From NCBI RefSeq assembly GCF_001191005.1, contig NZ_CP012201.1, positions 4,836,001 to 4,900,000 on the forward strand: a stretch of 64,000 nucleotides of DNA. Reading direction: 5' to 3'. Under the pieces are notes generated by a model. The model saw only the letters and a list, made by a program, of their open reading frames with translations. It was not told the DNA's origin and ran no database searches. This stretch comes from Massilia sp. NR 4-1 (GTDB lineage Bacteria > Pseudomonadota > Gammaproteobacteria > Burkholderiales > Burkholderiaceae_D). Shown in pieces: positions 8,638-18,300 of the stretch. A program made the position numbers and the translations under genes. Positions within the stretch are counted from its first letter, which is position 1. Each line of letters begins with the position of its first letter.

Positions 8638-9045
8638 TTAATTCTTCTGAATGGCCTCATGCAGCTCGCGCAATTGCTGTTGCGCGGCGGGCGGCAGGCG
8701 CCAGAACAGTGCCATGCGGCTGGCGCTGGCCTCGGCCGGGGCCCGCGCCAGCCGCAGATGGCTGCCGTCCTGCTCGATGCGGATGGTCAGGGCCAGCAGC
8801 GGCGCGGCACCGCGCCAGCGCTGCCAGAAAGGCGGCCGGCTGCTGCTGAGCACATACTCCTCGGCCCGTGCCCAGCCGAAGCGCCGGCGCCGGCCATAAC
8901 CATGCAGGGTGAGCTCGAGGGTATGCAGGGCGTAGGGCGGCAATTGCGGTGGCGTGCTGCTGCCGCGGCAATTGCCGAACGTCTGTTGCGCCAGCTGCAT
9001 TAATACATCGATCCGGTATTGGGTGGGGCGCTTAAATATTCCCAT
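8638..9045 (-). CDS. Hypothetical protein, 135 aa
   Basis: Starts MGIFKRPTQYRID and overlaps the end of the upstream gene by 14 nt, suggesting translational coupling. It has an Arg-rich, Trp-containing middle (GYGRRRRFGWARAEEY) and an amphipathic C-terminal helix (QLRELHEAIQ). No signal peptide or transmembrane segment. I do not recognise a family. Position between two DUF2589 genes suggests a shared complex or pathway. Confidence 0.6.
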   Translation of the reverse strand: MGIFKRPTQYRIDVLMQLAQQTFGNCRGSSTPPQLPPYALHTLELTLHGYGRRRRFGWARAEEYVLSSSRPPFWQRWRGAAPLLALTIRIEQDGSHLRLARAPAEASASRMALFWRLPPAAQQQLRELHEAIQKN

Positions 9046-9310
9046 GATCGTCCAGGAATAAAGGTTTGCGCTCGAATCCGATGTTATATACGGCGTATTG
9101 CAGCACGACCTGGTGCTCGCCGATATTATATAAACCGAAGCTTTTTTCGATATTCAGCAAATACCCGCGCGGCGAGCCGGACAGGCAGCGGTTGACCAGG
9201 GTGATGGCCTCTTCGACCTCGGCCTCGGTGCGCATGCTTTGCGGGTTGTCGTTGCCGACCACGATGCGCTTGATATAGCGCATGCCGCTCAGTTGAAAGG
9301 GGTTGCTCAT
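9032..9310 (-). CDS. Hypothetical protein, 92 aa
   Basis: Begins MSNPFQLSGMRYIKRI, a cytosolic-looking mixed alpha/beta protein ending FLDDHGNI. The start at 9310 lies 13 nt after the upstream stop, behind a purine-rich GGGGG stretch. An in-frame upstream ATG would run into the previous gene and is less likely. No family recognised. Lower GC and AT-rich codons near the 3' end differ from the flanking genes. Confidence 0.6.
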   Translation of the reverse strand: MSNPFQLSGMRYIKRIVVGNDNPQSMRTEAEVEEAITLVNRCLSGSPRGYLLNIEKSFGLYNIGEHQVVLQYAVYNIGFERKPLFLDDHGNI

Positions 9311-9323
9311 GGCGGCCCCCGGA

Positions 9324-9863
9324 TCAGGCGCCGTGCCGGCCGGCGGCCGGCGGCACATGTTGCGGACCCTGCGCCTTGACCACATCGTTCAGCAGCCGCG
9401 CCAGACCTTCGGATTTTTCGGTGGCCACCAGCTTGAGCTTGATGTGGGCGGCGTTGCCGTTCTTGCTGGCGATGCCGCCGTTGCCGGCATTGATCATCAG
9501 GCCGGCTTTTTTGTCGGCCGGTGCGGCGCGGCCCAGCTGGTTGACGATGCCCTCGTGCACGCCGCTGCGCTCATGCTCTTCGAACGGCCCCAGTTCCACG
9601 TCCAGATCGATCTCGGCCTCGCCGATCACCAGGGAGCTGTGCGGCACCAGGGAAATCACCGGCACCTCGTACAGATAGTGAGCGCCATGCGCGGCGGCGC
9701 TGTGGATGGCGGGCAGCTCGACGGCGATGGTGGTCGGCCGGTGCTGGTCGTTGAAGAAGGAGGCGATATTGGCCAGCTGCGCCTTCTCCACCATATGTTG
9801 TGCATTCATGATGGAGCCGGCGATTGCCCGCACCATGTCTTCCAGACTCGTCAGGATAGCCAT
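9324..9863 (-). CDS. Second DUF2589-like protein
   Basis: A 179-residue protein starting MAILTSLEDMVRAIAGSI. Like the DUF2589 protein at 7827-8477, it has an N-terminal helix, a beta-rich middle (ISLVPHSSLVIGEAEIDLDV) and a closing segment about rows of small and charged residues (KSEGLARLLNDVV), comparable with EGLARVLDIL of the first. It is therefore probably a paralogue with a different N-terminal region. I chose the internal ATG at 9863, preceded by GGGAA; an in-frame ATG 20 codons upstream is the alternative. First gene of a minus-strand run reaching 5853. Confidence 0.6.
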   Translation of the reverse strand: MAILTSLEDMVRAIAGSIMNAQHMVEKAQLANIASFFNDQHRPTTIAVELPAIHSAAAHGAHYLYEVPVISLVPHSSLVIGEAEIDLDVELGPFEEHERSGVHEGIVNQLGRAAPADKKAGLMINAGNGGIASKNGNAAHIKLKLVATEKSEGLARLLNDVVKAQGPQHVPPAAGRHGA

Positions 9864-10044
9864 AGAAATTCCCAGATAGAAGTTGATCGGATTGCCGCCG
9901 CATGCCGGGGGCAGATCAAGCATAGGAGCGGGCCGCCGCCGCGCCCTGACCGATTCTGACGGCGTGCCGCGGCCAGAGATGGTCAGCCGCCGCGCGCCGC
10001 GCGCTGCCTAGGATGAAACCTCTCTTTTTCAAGGAAAGGTGACC

Positions 10045-11442
10045 ATGAAAACCCTGATCTGTCTGCTGGCCGGCGCCTTGGCGCTGGAGCCGGCCCAGGC
10101 TGGCGAAGCGGTGCCGGCCGATGTCTGTTCCACCCGTTTCAGCAGCGCCGTGTCGGACGCGCTGCGCTTGCAGGCGATGCGCCAGCCGGTCGAGGAGGCG
10201 ATTGCCACGCTCGACAATGCGAAGATCGAATTGCCCTCGCCCAGCCTGGCCAGCGGCAATATCAGTTATCTCAACGTGACGCCCAATTTTGCCGAGCAGC
10301 TCGACAAGATCTGCGTGCTCGGCTACTTCACCCTGGCGCGCCATGGCGAGGTGCAGGCCCTGCCGCTGCGTGTCGAGCATATCGAGGTGGTCAAGACCGC
10401 GCGCGCCGACGACCCTGCGCAGACGGTGGCCAGCACCCGCATCTATTTCCGCGTGCCGCGCAGCGACGATTTTGCCAACGGCCGCGATCTGCGCGGCAGC
10501 TGGCGTTTCTGGCAGCGCCACCAGGACCTGGATTTGAAGGTGGCGGGGCTGGCCTATGCCGACGGGCAGCGCGGCGAGGTTTATTTCGGCCGCAGCGTGC
10601 ACCTGAATGTCTCGTCCAAGAGCGCCAGCCTGGCGGCCGCCCTGTTGTTCGCAACCTGCTTCTATCTGGTGGCGGCCGCCACCGTGCCCGTGCTGTGGCG
10701 GCGCCAAGCCGGCTGGCGGGCCCGCGGCACCTGCTTGCTGCCCTGGAATATCACCGGCCCGAATGGCCAGGCCAGCCTGTCGCAGTTGCAGATGCTGGTC
10801 TTCACCCTGATCGTGGCCACCCTCCTGTTCTACCAGTGGCTGCGCACCGGCCTGCTGCAACAGCTGTCCACCGATCTGCTGTACCTGATCGGCATCTCCA
10901 CGGCCGGCGCGGCCGGCAGCCAGGTGACGTCCTCGCTGAAGAAGGAGCTGGAACCGGCCGCCCACCAGTATGCCCAGCAGCTGGGCTGGTTTACCGCGCC
11001 GCTGATCGGGCCGGAACGCAAGGCGGGCGCGGGCGCTCTGCTGATGAGCAATAAGCGCTTCGATATCTACAAATTCCAGATGCTGGTGTTTACCTTTGTG
11101 ATCGCGGCCTATGTGATCGCCAGCGGCGCCGATGAGCTGGGCAATATCCAGATCTCGGCCACCTTGCTGACTCTGATGGGCATGAGCCAGGGGGCGTATG
11201 TGGGCGGCCGCGTGGCCACCGACAGCCTGAGCGCCTTGCAGCATCAGCTGCAGGGCATGCAGAATCTGCAAGAGCGCTATCAGCGCAGCGCCGATCCCGA
11301 GGTCGGTGCGGAGCTGCGGCGCCGCTTCCGCCTGGCGGCGCAGGAGGCGGGCGCCATGTTCGGCAATCTGTTCGGCCGCGTTCTGCCCGAGTATCTGCTC
11401 GACATTCCCATCGATGCCCAGGCCGCGCCGGCGGCGGCGTAA
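10045..11442 (+). CDS. Unrecognised exported membrane protein
   Basis: A 465-residue protein with a Sec signal peptide (MKTLICLLAGALALEPAQA). A soluble periplasmic region of about 180 residues follows, then four predicted membrane segments: near SASLAAALLFATCFYLVAAA, LQMLVFTLIVATLLFYQWL, the weaker LLYLIGISTAGAAG, and FQMLVFTFVIAAYVIASG. The two QMLVFTxxIA segments resemble each other, suggesting an internal duplication. The ATG at 10045 has AAGGAAAGG 5 nt upstream and is preferred to the GTG at 10039. I do not recognise a family. Monocistronic, ending in a terminator. Confidence 0.75.
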   Translation: MKTLICLLAGALALEPAQAGEAVPADVCSTRFSSAVSDALRLQAMRQPVEEAIATLDNAKIELPSPSLASGNISYLNVTPNFAEQLDKICVLGYFTLARHGEVQALPLRVEHIEVVKTARADDPAQTVASTRIYFRVPRSDDFANGRDLRGSWRFWQRHQDLDLKVAGLAYADGQRGEVYFGRSVHLNVSSKSASLAAALLFATCFYLVAAATVPVLWRRQAGWRARGTCLLPWNITGPNGQASLSQLQMLVFTLIVATLLFYQWLRTGLLQQLSTDLLYLIGISTAGAAGSQVTSSLKKELEPAAHQYAQQLGWFTAPLIGPERKAGAGALLMSNKRFDIYKFQMLVFTFVIAAYVIASGADELGNIQISATLLTLMGMSQGAYVGGRVATDSLSALQHQLQGMQNLQERYQRSADPEVGAELRRRFRLAAQEAGAMFGNLFGRVLPEYLLDIPIDAQAAPAAA

Positions 11443-11474
11443 AAAAAGGAGAGGCGTCGCCTCTCCTTTTTTTT
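11441..11474. terminator. Bidirectional intrinsic terminator
   Basis: Stem GGAGAGGC / GCCTCTCC, flanked by an A-run on the left and a T-run on the right, sits between the convergent genes ending at 11442 (plus) and 11493 (minus). Confidence 0.9.
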
Positions 11475-11492
11475 GCCGTGCCCGGCCCGGCT

Positions 11493-12020
11493 TCAGGCCT
11501 CGGCGGCTGGTGCCGGTGCCGGCGCCGCCGCCAGCCAGTCATCGAGCGCCTTGTGGGTCAGCACGGTGGCGGCCGAACCGGCGGAGTTGAGCAGCGTGCA
11601 CAGCTGTTCGGCCTCGGCGCGCAACTGCGTGCCGATGGCGTCGGCAAAACCGCTGAGCACGATGGTGACATCGTCCTGGTTCTGCGCCAGCAGCAGGGCT
11701 TCGCTGCACGCGCCGGCCCGCTCCAGGCCTTTTTGCAGCGCCTGTTTTTGCTGGGCCGCCAGCTCGCCCTGCAAGGCGGTCAGCGCCTGCAAGCCGTCCA
11801 TGGCCTGGCGCGGCGGGTAGAGGCCGAGCTGGAAGTGCAGCAGGCTGGTGCAGGCCGCGGCCTGCAAATCGTTCCATTGGCGGCCCGCTTCCAGCGCCGC
11901 CTTCATCTGCTGCGCCAGCGCGGCCTGGCGCGCTGGCAGCGCCACCTCGTTTTCCTCCAGCAGGGTCAGGGCGGCCTGGCCCAGGGCCAGCCAGGGCGTG
12001 AAGGGATGGGTTGTTTTCAT
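11493..12020 (-). CDS. Phasin-like protein
   Basis: A 175-residue, almost entirely helical protein rich in Ala, Gln and Leu, without signal peptide. The amphipathic helices and length are typical of phasins that coat polyhydroxyalkanoate granules. The gene directly follows a PHA depolymerase gene (17 nt apart), which supports the call. The start at 12020 follows a purine-rich GAGAACGACG-type site. It could instead be an unrelated coiled-coil protein, because phasins are poorly conserved. Confidence 0.55.
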   Translation of the reverse strand: MKTTHPFTPWLALGQAALTLLEENEVALPARQAALAQQMKAALEAGRQWNDLQAAACTSLLHFQLGLYPPRQAMDGLQALTALQGELAAQQKQALQKGLERAGACSEALLLAQNQDDVTIVLSGFADAIGTQLRAEAEQLCTLLNSAGSAATVLTHKALDDWLAAAPAPAPAAEA

Positions 12021-12037
12021 CGTCGTTCTCCAGAAGG

Positions 12038-13105
12038 TCAGGGTTGGCTGCTGCGCGCCTGGCCGAGGCGCCGGATCATGGCCATCACGGCTGCCATCTG
12101 CGGCGCGCGGCGCGTGTGGAAGGCGGGCTGCTTCTTATCCTCGTCCGAATAGCCCCAGAAATCCCAGCAGCCCTCGGGATTGGCGGGAATGCCCTTGCTG
12201 GGATGGGCTTGCGGGTAAAGCACGATCAGCTGGTTGGTGTCGGCGAACTCGGCATAGCCCGTGCCCTTGTAGAAGCGTTCGCCGATCAGGCTGGCGCCCT
12301 GCTGGCAGCCATGGAAGGCGACGTGGACGGCGCAGGCATGGTCGCGGCAATACCGGGGAATATAGGCATACGCATCCTCGTCCATGCTGCTCAGGGGGCT
12401 GCGCACGAACTCGCTCTGGCGGAAGGTGATGAAGTCGCCGCCCGGCCTGTCGCTGGCCGGCTGGCTCGGCTCGCCGTAAATATGGCGCAGCAGCCGGTGC
12501 GATTGCATGAAGCCGCAGTTATTGATGTAGGGCGGCGCGGTTTCGGCGCACGGCACATCGTTCTTGCGGTCGGTCACGATGGAGTGGCCGGCATTGACCC
12601 CGCTCTGGTACTCGATCTGGCTGGCCGGCGTGGCGGCCAACCGGTAGTAGCGCGCCACCTCCTGGCTGACGATGGTCTTGACCGTGGTGTCGCTGGCGCC
12701 GCTGAACACATAGACGCGCTGCCGGGCCAGATGGCTGGGCGGATCGATCAGGTCGGCGCTGGCGAAGGCTTGCGCCTTGCGCAGCGAGGTGGCGGCATTG
12801 GCGCCGCTGTTCGCGTCCAGGGGCCGCATGCAGGCCGCTGTCGCGTTTTTCAGGAAGCTCTGCTGCGGATAGGTACCGGCGCAGTAATACGGTCCGGCCG
12901 CGATCACGCCCACCCCGATAAAGCTGGCGGAGTAGGCGGTGGCCAGCTGGCTGGCCATGAAGCCGCCGGAGGAGATGCCCGAGACCGAGCTGCGTGTCAG
13001 GTCGGCGCCCATGGCCGGCAAGGGCGCCGAATCGGCCCAGGCGAGCATGGGCCAGGCCAGCAGCACAATCCCCTGCCGCCGCTTGAATAAAGCTGGATAT
13101 TTCAT
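12038..13105 (-). CDS. Extracellular-type short-chain PHA depolymerase
   Basis: A 355-residue alpha/beta hydrolase with an N-terminal signal sequence ending near LAWA-DS. The lipase-box nucleophile is in SGISSGGFMASQLA (G-x-S-x-G), and downstream VFSGASDTTV and VAFHGCQQG carry further active-site segments. The architecture fits the 'extracellular catalytic domain type 2' PHB depolymerases, which hydrolyse poly(3-hydroxybutyrate). No separate substrate-binding domain is present, so native granules or oligomers may be the substrate. Several Cys residues suggest disulfides in a periplasmic or secreted enzyme. AAGGGAA precedes the ATG. Likely in an operon with the phasin-like gene. Confidence 0.85.
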   Translation of the reverse strand: MKYPALFKRRQGIVLLAWPMLAWADSAPLPAMGADLTRSSVSGISSGGFMASQLATAYSASFIGVGVIAAGPYYCAGTYPQQSFLKNATAACMRPLDANSGANAATSLRKAQAFASADLIDPPSHLARQRVYVFSGASDTTVKTIVSQEVARYYRLAATPASQIEYQSGVNAGHSIVTDRKNDVPCAETAPPYINNCGFMQSHRLLRHIYGEPSQPASDRPGGDFITFRQSEFVRSPLSSMDEDAYAYIPRYCRDHACAVHVAFHGCQQGASLIGERFYKGTGYAEFADTNQLIVLYPQAHPSKGIPANPEGCWDFWGYSDEDKKQPAFHTRRAPQMAAVMAMIRRLGQARSSQP

Positions 13106-13210
13106 CGTATTCCCTTTCTATCGTCGTTAAAAGGCATGCCTGGATGGCGTTTTGACTGTAACAACTGCAAAAGCCGGGGCCATGACATTTACTGACGGCG
13201 CGCAATGCGC

Positions 13211-13822
13211 TCAGGGATCGATGATTAAGATGTCGCCAAAGGAAAATCCGCGCACCCGTTCCGTATTTAACGGTAATTTAATGCCCATCTGGCTGTCGAT
13301 TTTCTTGCGCAGGCGCCGCACCATGGTATCCAGCCGGTTTTGGTCGTAGCTCAGATAATCCTCGCCAAAGCTCTGCACAATTTGCTTGCGAGAAACCGCT
13401 TCCCCCATTTCCGTCATCGCAAAGATTTTGATGAAATTGAATTCCAGGCTGGTCAGTTCGGTGCGCTGGCCGGCCGGCGCTTCCAGATAGCGGTGGCGCA
13501 TGCTCAGGCGCCAGCCCGGGGCGAGCTGACGCGCCAGACTCATGATGCAAGTCAGTAATTGCGGCTGATGCAGCTGCGCATTCGCCTGCGTTGCAATGGC
13601 GCGGGCGTCGAGGATGGTAATCCCCTTGGGTAGACCGGTTTCCCGTGGTGTTTCGCTCACGGGAATGGAAATAAATGGCGGTTGACGGAATTCAGCCTGT
13701 AGCCGGCGGCAACAGGCCACCACATCGCTTACTTCATTTACCTGATAACCGGCTTGCTGAAAAATAGAAGCCAATTCCAGGGTGTGTTCAGAGCCACACC
13801 CCAACAAGAGTAGGTCTGTCAT
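13211..13822 (-). CDS. OmpR/PhoB-type winged-helix regulator with degenerate receiver
   Basis: A 203-residue protein. The C-terminal half (about 105-203) is a winged helix of the Trans_reg_C type: LTSLEFNFIKIF, then VSRKQIVQSFGEDY, DQNRLDTMVRRLRKKI and a final beta-wing VRGFSFGD. The N-terminal half opens like a receiver (DLLLLGCGSEHTLELASIF) but lacks the acidic pocket, phosphoacceptor Asp and Lys of CheY-like domains. Control is therefore probably independent of phosphorylation. No histidine kinase gene is adjacent. The start at 13822 is chosen because a longer version would prefix 31 AT-rich, non-family residues. Confidence 0.7.
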   Translation of the reverse strand: MTDLLLLGCGSEHTLELASIFQQAGYQVNEVSDVVACCRRLQAEFRQPPFISIPVSETPRETGLPKGITILDARAIATQANAQLHQPQLLTCIMSLARQLAPGWRLSMRHRYLEAPAGQRTELTSLEFNFIKIFAMTEMGEAVSRKQIVQSFGEDYLSYDQNRLDTMVRRLRKKIDSQMGIKLPLNTERVRGFSFGDILIIDP

Positions 13823-14169
13823 ATATGTCTCAGCTTTTATTCTTAATGAAAAGATACTAGGACCGATGACAATCTTTTTTACTGACAGAATCTGACAAGT
13901 TATGGATAGCAACACTCCTTATATCATAAAGAAAGTTGCGGCATTTTTCGATGCATTCAGTTTCAACATAATAGAAAGTGCTATTCGTCCAAACCGGAGG
14001 AAATGCGAGTTGCACCGGTGGGGCCGGGCGGCGTGGCAGGGGCCGACGCCGGCGGCCGGTTCCTCTGCCGGGCAAGCCTGAACACGAGTTTTCGAGCGGT
14101 GCGATTGCCCATATGATGGGCTCTCAATTTGAGCAAAAGCTCATGTTTACTCGTTTCAGGGGAAATCCA
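13823..14169. promoter_or_regulatory. Divergent intergenic region, 347 nt
   Basis: Lies between the wHTH regulator (minus) and the RND efflux operon (plus), an arrangement often seen when a regulator controls a pump. The 13840-13980 part is AT-rich and probably holds the promoters; 13990-14110 is GC-rich. A 37-codon reading frame from an ATG at 14003 is too weakly supported to call. No clear operator was recognised. Confidence 0.45.
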
Positions 14170-15360
14170 ATGTTCAAACAAGGAATGGCCGCGCCGGCCG
14201 CGCTGTTGCCGTTGGCGGCGCTGCTGGCGGCCGCGCTGACGGCTTGCGTGCCGTCGGGGAATGCCGCATCCAGCCCGCCGCCGCTGCCCGTGGTGGGTGT
14301 GGCGCATCCGGCCAGCGCGCTGGTGGCCGAGAGTCTGGAATACACCGGCCGCGTCGAGCCGGCGCAGCGGGTGGAGGTGCGTTCGCGCGTGCCGGGTTAT
14401 CTGGCGGCCATCAAATTTCGCGATGGCCAGGTGGTGCAGCAGGGGGCGCCCCTGTTTGTCATTGACCAGCGTCCCCTCCTGGCGGCGCGCGACCGGGCCC
14501 AGGCCGGTCTGGCCCAGGCCAAGGCACGCCAAACCCTGGCGGCGGCCCAGTTGCAGCGCTTGACGCGCACCCATGAGAATGGGGCCAGCAGCGCCGAGGA
14601 GCTGGACCGCGCCCGCGCCGAGGCGGAAGGCGCCCTGGCGGCCGTGTTGATGGCGCAGGCCGAGTTGCGCAATGCGCAGTTGGAGCTGGAGTTCAGCACC
14701 ATCACGGCACCCATCAGCGGCAAGCTGTCCGACCGCCGCGTGGACGTGGGCAATTATGTGGCGGGCGGCGCGGCGCCGGGCGGACCGCTGACGACCATTG
14801 TCTCGCTCAGCCCTGTGCGCGTGACGGTCGATATCACCGAGGCCGACTTCCAGCGTCTGCGCCGCCAGCCGCGCCTGCCGGAGCAGGTGCAGCTGCTGTT
14901 CGATGGCGCGGCCGCGCCGCAGCGCGCAGATATCGACTTCATCGATAACGAGGCGAGCAGCAAGTCGGGCACGCTGCGCCTGCGTGCCAGCTTGCCCAAT
15001 CTCGATCATGCGCTGCTGCCTGGTTATTTCGCGCGCGTCAGCATTCCGGCGGCGCCGCCGCAGCAGCATTTGACCGTGCCCGATGCCGCCATCCAGAGCG
15101 AGCCGCTGCGCAAGCTGGTGCTGGTGGTCGACGCCGAGGGCAAGGTGGCGCCGCGCGCCGTGCAGCTGGGTGGACTGGTGGGCGCGCAGCGCGTGGTGCT
15201 GGCAGGACTCAGCGCGCAGGACCAGGTGATCGTCAGCGGCGCGCAGCGCGTCAAGCCGGGCGAGCGGGTGCAGCTGGCGCCGGCGGTGGCTGGGGCCAAG
15301 CCTGCGCCGGCCGCTAGCGCCGGCGTCAGTGCGGTGCCCGCGCGCGGCAAGGGAGCGTAG
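14170..15360 (+). CDS. RND efflux periplasmic adaptor (membrane fusion lipoprotein)
   Basis: A 396-residue protein. The signal peptide ends in a lipobox, LLAAALTAC, so it should be a lipoprotein anchored in the inner membrane. It then has the AcrA/MexA order: beta-barrel strand and biotinyl-lipoyl half (RVEVRSRVPGYLAAIKFRDG), an alpha-helical hairpin (about 100-165), the second lipoyl half (FSTITAPISGKLSDRRVDVG), and a beta-barrel and membrane-proximal domain. It links the pump at 15365 to the outer membrane factor at 18511. The start at 14170 follows AGGGGAA. First gene of a three-gene operon with 4-nt spacing to the next. Confidence 0.95.
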   Translation: MFKQGMAAPAALLPLAALLAAALTACVPSGNAASSPPPLPVVGVAHPASALVAESLEYTGRVEPAQRVEVRSRVPGYLAAIKFRDGQVVQQGAPLFVIDQRPLLAARDRAQAGLAQAKARQTLAAAQLQRLTRTHENGASSAEELDRARAEAEGALAAVLMAQAELRNAQLELEFSTITAPISGKLSDRRVDVGNYVAGGAAPGGPLTTIVSLSPVRVTVDITEADFQRLRRQPRLPEQVQLLFDGAAAPQRADIDFIDNEASSKSGTLRLRASLPNLDHALLPGYFARVSIPAAPPQQHLTVPDAAIQSEPLRKLVLVVDAEGKVAPRAVQLGGLVGAQRVVLAGLSAQDQVIVSGAQRVKPGERVQLAPAVAGAKPAPAASAGVSAVPARGKGA

Positions 15361-15364
15361 CCCG

Positions 15365-18300
15365 ATGCGTTTCTCCCATTTCTTTATCCAGCGTCCCGTC
15401 TTCGCCGCGGTGCTGTCGATTCTGCTGACGCTGATCGGCGCGGTGGCGGCCTTCAAGCTGCCGATTTCGGAGTTTCCCGAAATCGTGCCGCCCACCGTCA
15501 CCATCAAGGCCACTTATCCAGGCGCTTCGGCGCAGGAAATCGCCGATACCGTGGCTGCCCCCATCGAGCAGGAGCTGAACGGGGTGGACGGCATGCTGTA
15601 TCTGTCCTCGCAGTCGGTGGGCGACGGCAAGCTGACCATCAGCGCCGTTTTCCGCCCCGGCACCAATGTCGACGAGGCCCAGTCCCTGGTGCAGAACCGG
15701 GTGGCGATCGCCGAGCCGCATCTGCCGGAAGAGGTCCGGCGTCTTGGCGTGGCGGTGAAAAAATCCTCGCCCGACCTGATGATGGTGGTGTACTTCGTCT
15801 CGCCCAAGGGTACGCATGACCAGCAGTTCATCTCCAATTACGTGAGTGCGAATGTGAAGGACACGCTGGCGCGGCTGGACGGCATCGGCGATCTGTACAC
15901 CCGCGGCGCGCGCGATTTCTCGATGCGCGTCTGGCTCGATCCGGCCAAGGTGGCGGCGGTCGGCATGACCGCGCCGGAAGTGGTGGCGGCCATCCGCCGC
16001 GCCAATGTGCAGGTGGCGGCGGGTGTGCTGAACCAGCCGCCCGGCACCGGTGATGGCGCATACCAGATGCAGGTGCAGACCCAGGGCCGCCTGCGCAGCG
16101 TGGAGGAATTCCAGTCCATCGTGATCGCGCCCAGCGCCGATGGCGGCGGCGTGGTGCGCCTGCGCGATGTGGCGCGGGTCGAGGCCGGAGCGCTCGACTA
16201 TACCGAGAACGGCTTTGTCGACGACCAGACTGCGGTCGCCATCGGCGTCAGCCAGAAGCCCGGTTCCAATGCGCTGGCCACGGCCGACCGCGTGATCGCC
16301 CAGCTGGAACAGCTCAAGCAGAAGTTCCCGGAGGATTTCAACTACCACGCCTACTACAACCCGACCAAATTCATCCGCGCCTCCATCGAGAAGGTGCGCG
16401 ACACCATTTTCGAAGCCGTGCTGCTGGTCTGCCTGGCCGTGCTGCTCTTCCTTGGTTCCTGGCGCGCGGCGCTGATTCCGATTCTCGCCATCCCGGTTTC
16501 GCTGGTCGGTACCTTCGCGCTGATGGCAGGCATGGGCTATACCCTCAATACCCTTTCGTTATTCGGGCTGGTGCTGGCCATCGGCATCGTGGTCGACGAT
16601 GCCATCGTGGTGGTGGAAAACGTGGAGCGCCATATCGAACATGGCCTCTCGCCGTTCGAGGCGGCGCGGCGCAGCATGAACGAAGTGGGTTTCGCCCTGA
16701 TCGCCATTGCGCTGGTGCTGGTGGCGGTGTTCGTGCCGACCGCCTTCATCAACGGCATCTCGGGCATGTTCTACCGCCAGTTCGCGGTGACGATCGCCGC
16801 GTCCACCGTGATTTCGGCCCTGGTGTCGCTGACCTTGTCGCCGGCGCTGGCCGCCGTGCTGCTCAAGCCGCGCGACGCGGCCTACACGGCCAGCCTGGCG
16901 GGGCGCTGGATGGCGGGCTTCGACCGCGTCTTCGGCCGCCTCTCGGCCGGCTATGAAAGCCTGACCGGTTTCACCCTGTCGCGCCGCTGGCTGATGCTGC
17001 CGCTGTACCTGCTGCTGGTGGCGTTGACGGTGTGGCGCTTCGGCGCGACGCCGACCGGCTTCGTGCCGCAGCTCGACCGCGGATACGCCATCGTCTCGAT
17101 CCAGTTGCCGCCGGGCTCCACGCTGGCGCGCACCACCGAAGTGGTGCACGACGCGGCGCAGCGCCTGCTCAAACAGCCGGGCATCGCCCACACCTCGGCC
17201 TTCGCCGGCACCGATGGCGCCACCTTCACCTCGGCGCCGAATGCGGCCGTGATCTTCGCCGTGTTCAAGGAGTTCGATGAGCGCGGCCGCGAGCATCTGG
17301 ACGGTCCCGCCATGCTGGCCGCCATGCGCAAGACGCTGGCGCCGGTCAGCAGTGCGCGCGTGCAGGTGATTCCACCGCCGGCCGTGCCGGGCATCGGCAC
17401 CGGCGGCGGCTTCAAGCTGCTGATCCGCGACGTCAACGGCCAGGGATCGCAAGCCTTGCAGGCTGTGGCGCGCGAGATGGTGGCGGCGGCCGCCAAACTG
17501 CCTTCGGTGGCAAACGCCTTCACGCCGTATAACGCGCTGACGCCGCAGCTGAAAGTCGATGTGGACCGCACCCGCGCCGAGATGCTGGGCCTGACCATGG
17601 ACCGCATCAACGAAACCATGCAGAGTTATCTGGGTTCGGTCTTTGTCAACGATATGAATCTGATGGGCCGCGTGTGGCGCGTGACGGCGCAGGCCGACGC
17701 GCCTTACCGCCGCACGCCGCAAGACCTGGCGGCACTCAAAACACGGGCCTCGAACGGCGCCATGGTGCCGCTGGGCAGCGTGGCCAGCTTCAGCGAAAGC
17801 ACGGCGCCGTTCCGCGTGCCGCGCTACAACCTGCAGCCGGTGGCGGAAATCCAGGGCGCGACCAAGCCGGGCTTCTCCTCGGGCCAGACGATTGCGGCGA
17901 TGGAGGAGCTGATGCGGGCGCGCCTGCCGGCCGGCTTCGATTACGAATGGACCGAGCTGGCCTTGCAGGAGAAGGAAGCCGGTGGCTCCACCCTGGTGGC
18001 GCTGGCCTTGGCCGTGGTCTTCGTCTACCTGCTGCTGGCGGCCCTGTTCGAAAGCTGGCTGCTGCCGCTGTCGGTGGTGCTGATCGTGCCGATGTGCGTA
18101 CTGGCGGCGCTGCTGGGCGTGTCCTGGCGCGGACTGGACAACAATGTGCTGACCCAGATCGGCATCGTGGTGCTGATCGGCCTCGCGGCCAAGAACGCCA
18201 TTTTGATCGTGGAGTTCGCGCGCCAGGCCCATGCCGACGGCGCCAGCGCGGCGCAGGCGGCGGTCATGGCGGCGCGCACCCGTCTGCGGCCGATCCTGAT

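Noticed and set aside
14003..14116. 37-codon frame with GGAGG upstream, in the regulator-RND gap
   Set aside because: The spacing from GGAGG to the ATG is only 2 nt, and the peptide is short, unlike any known leader and without supporting signals.
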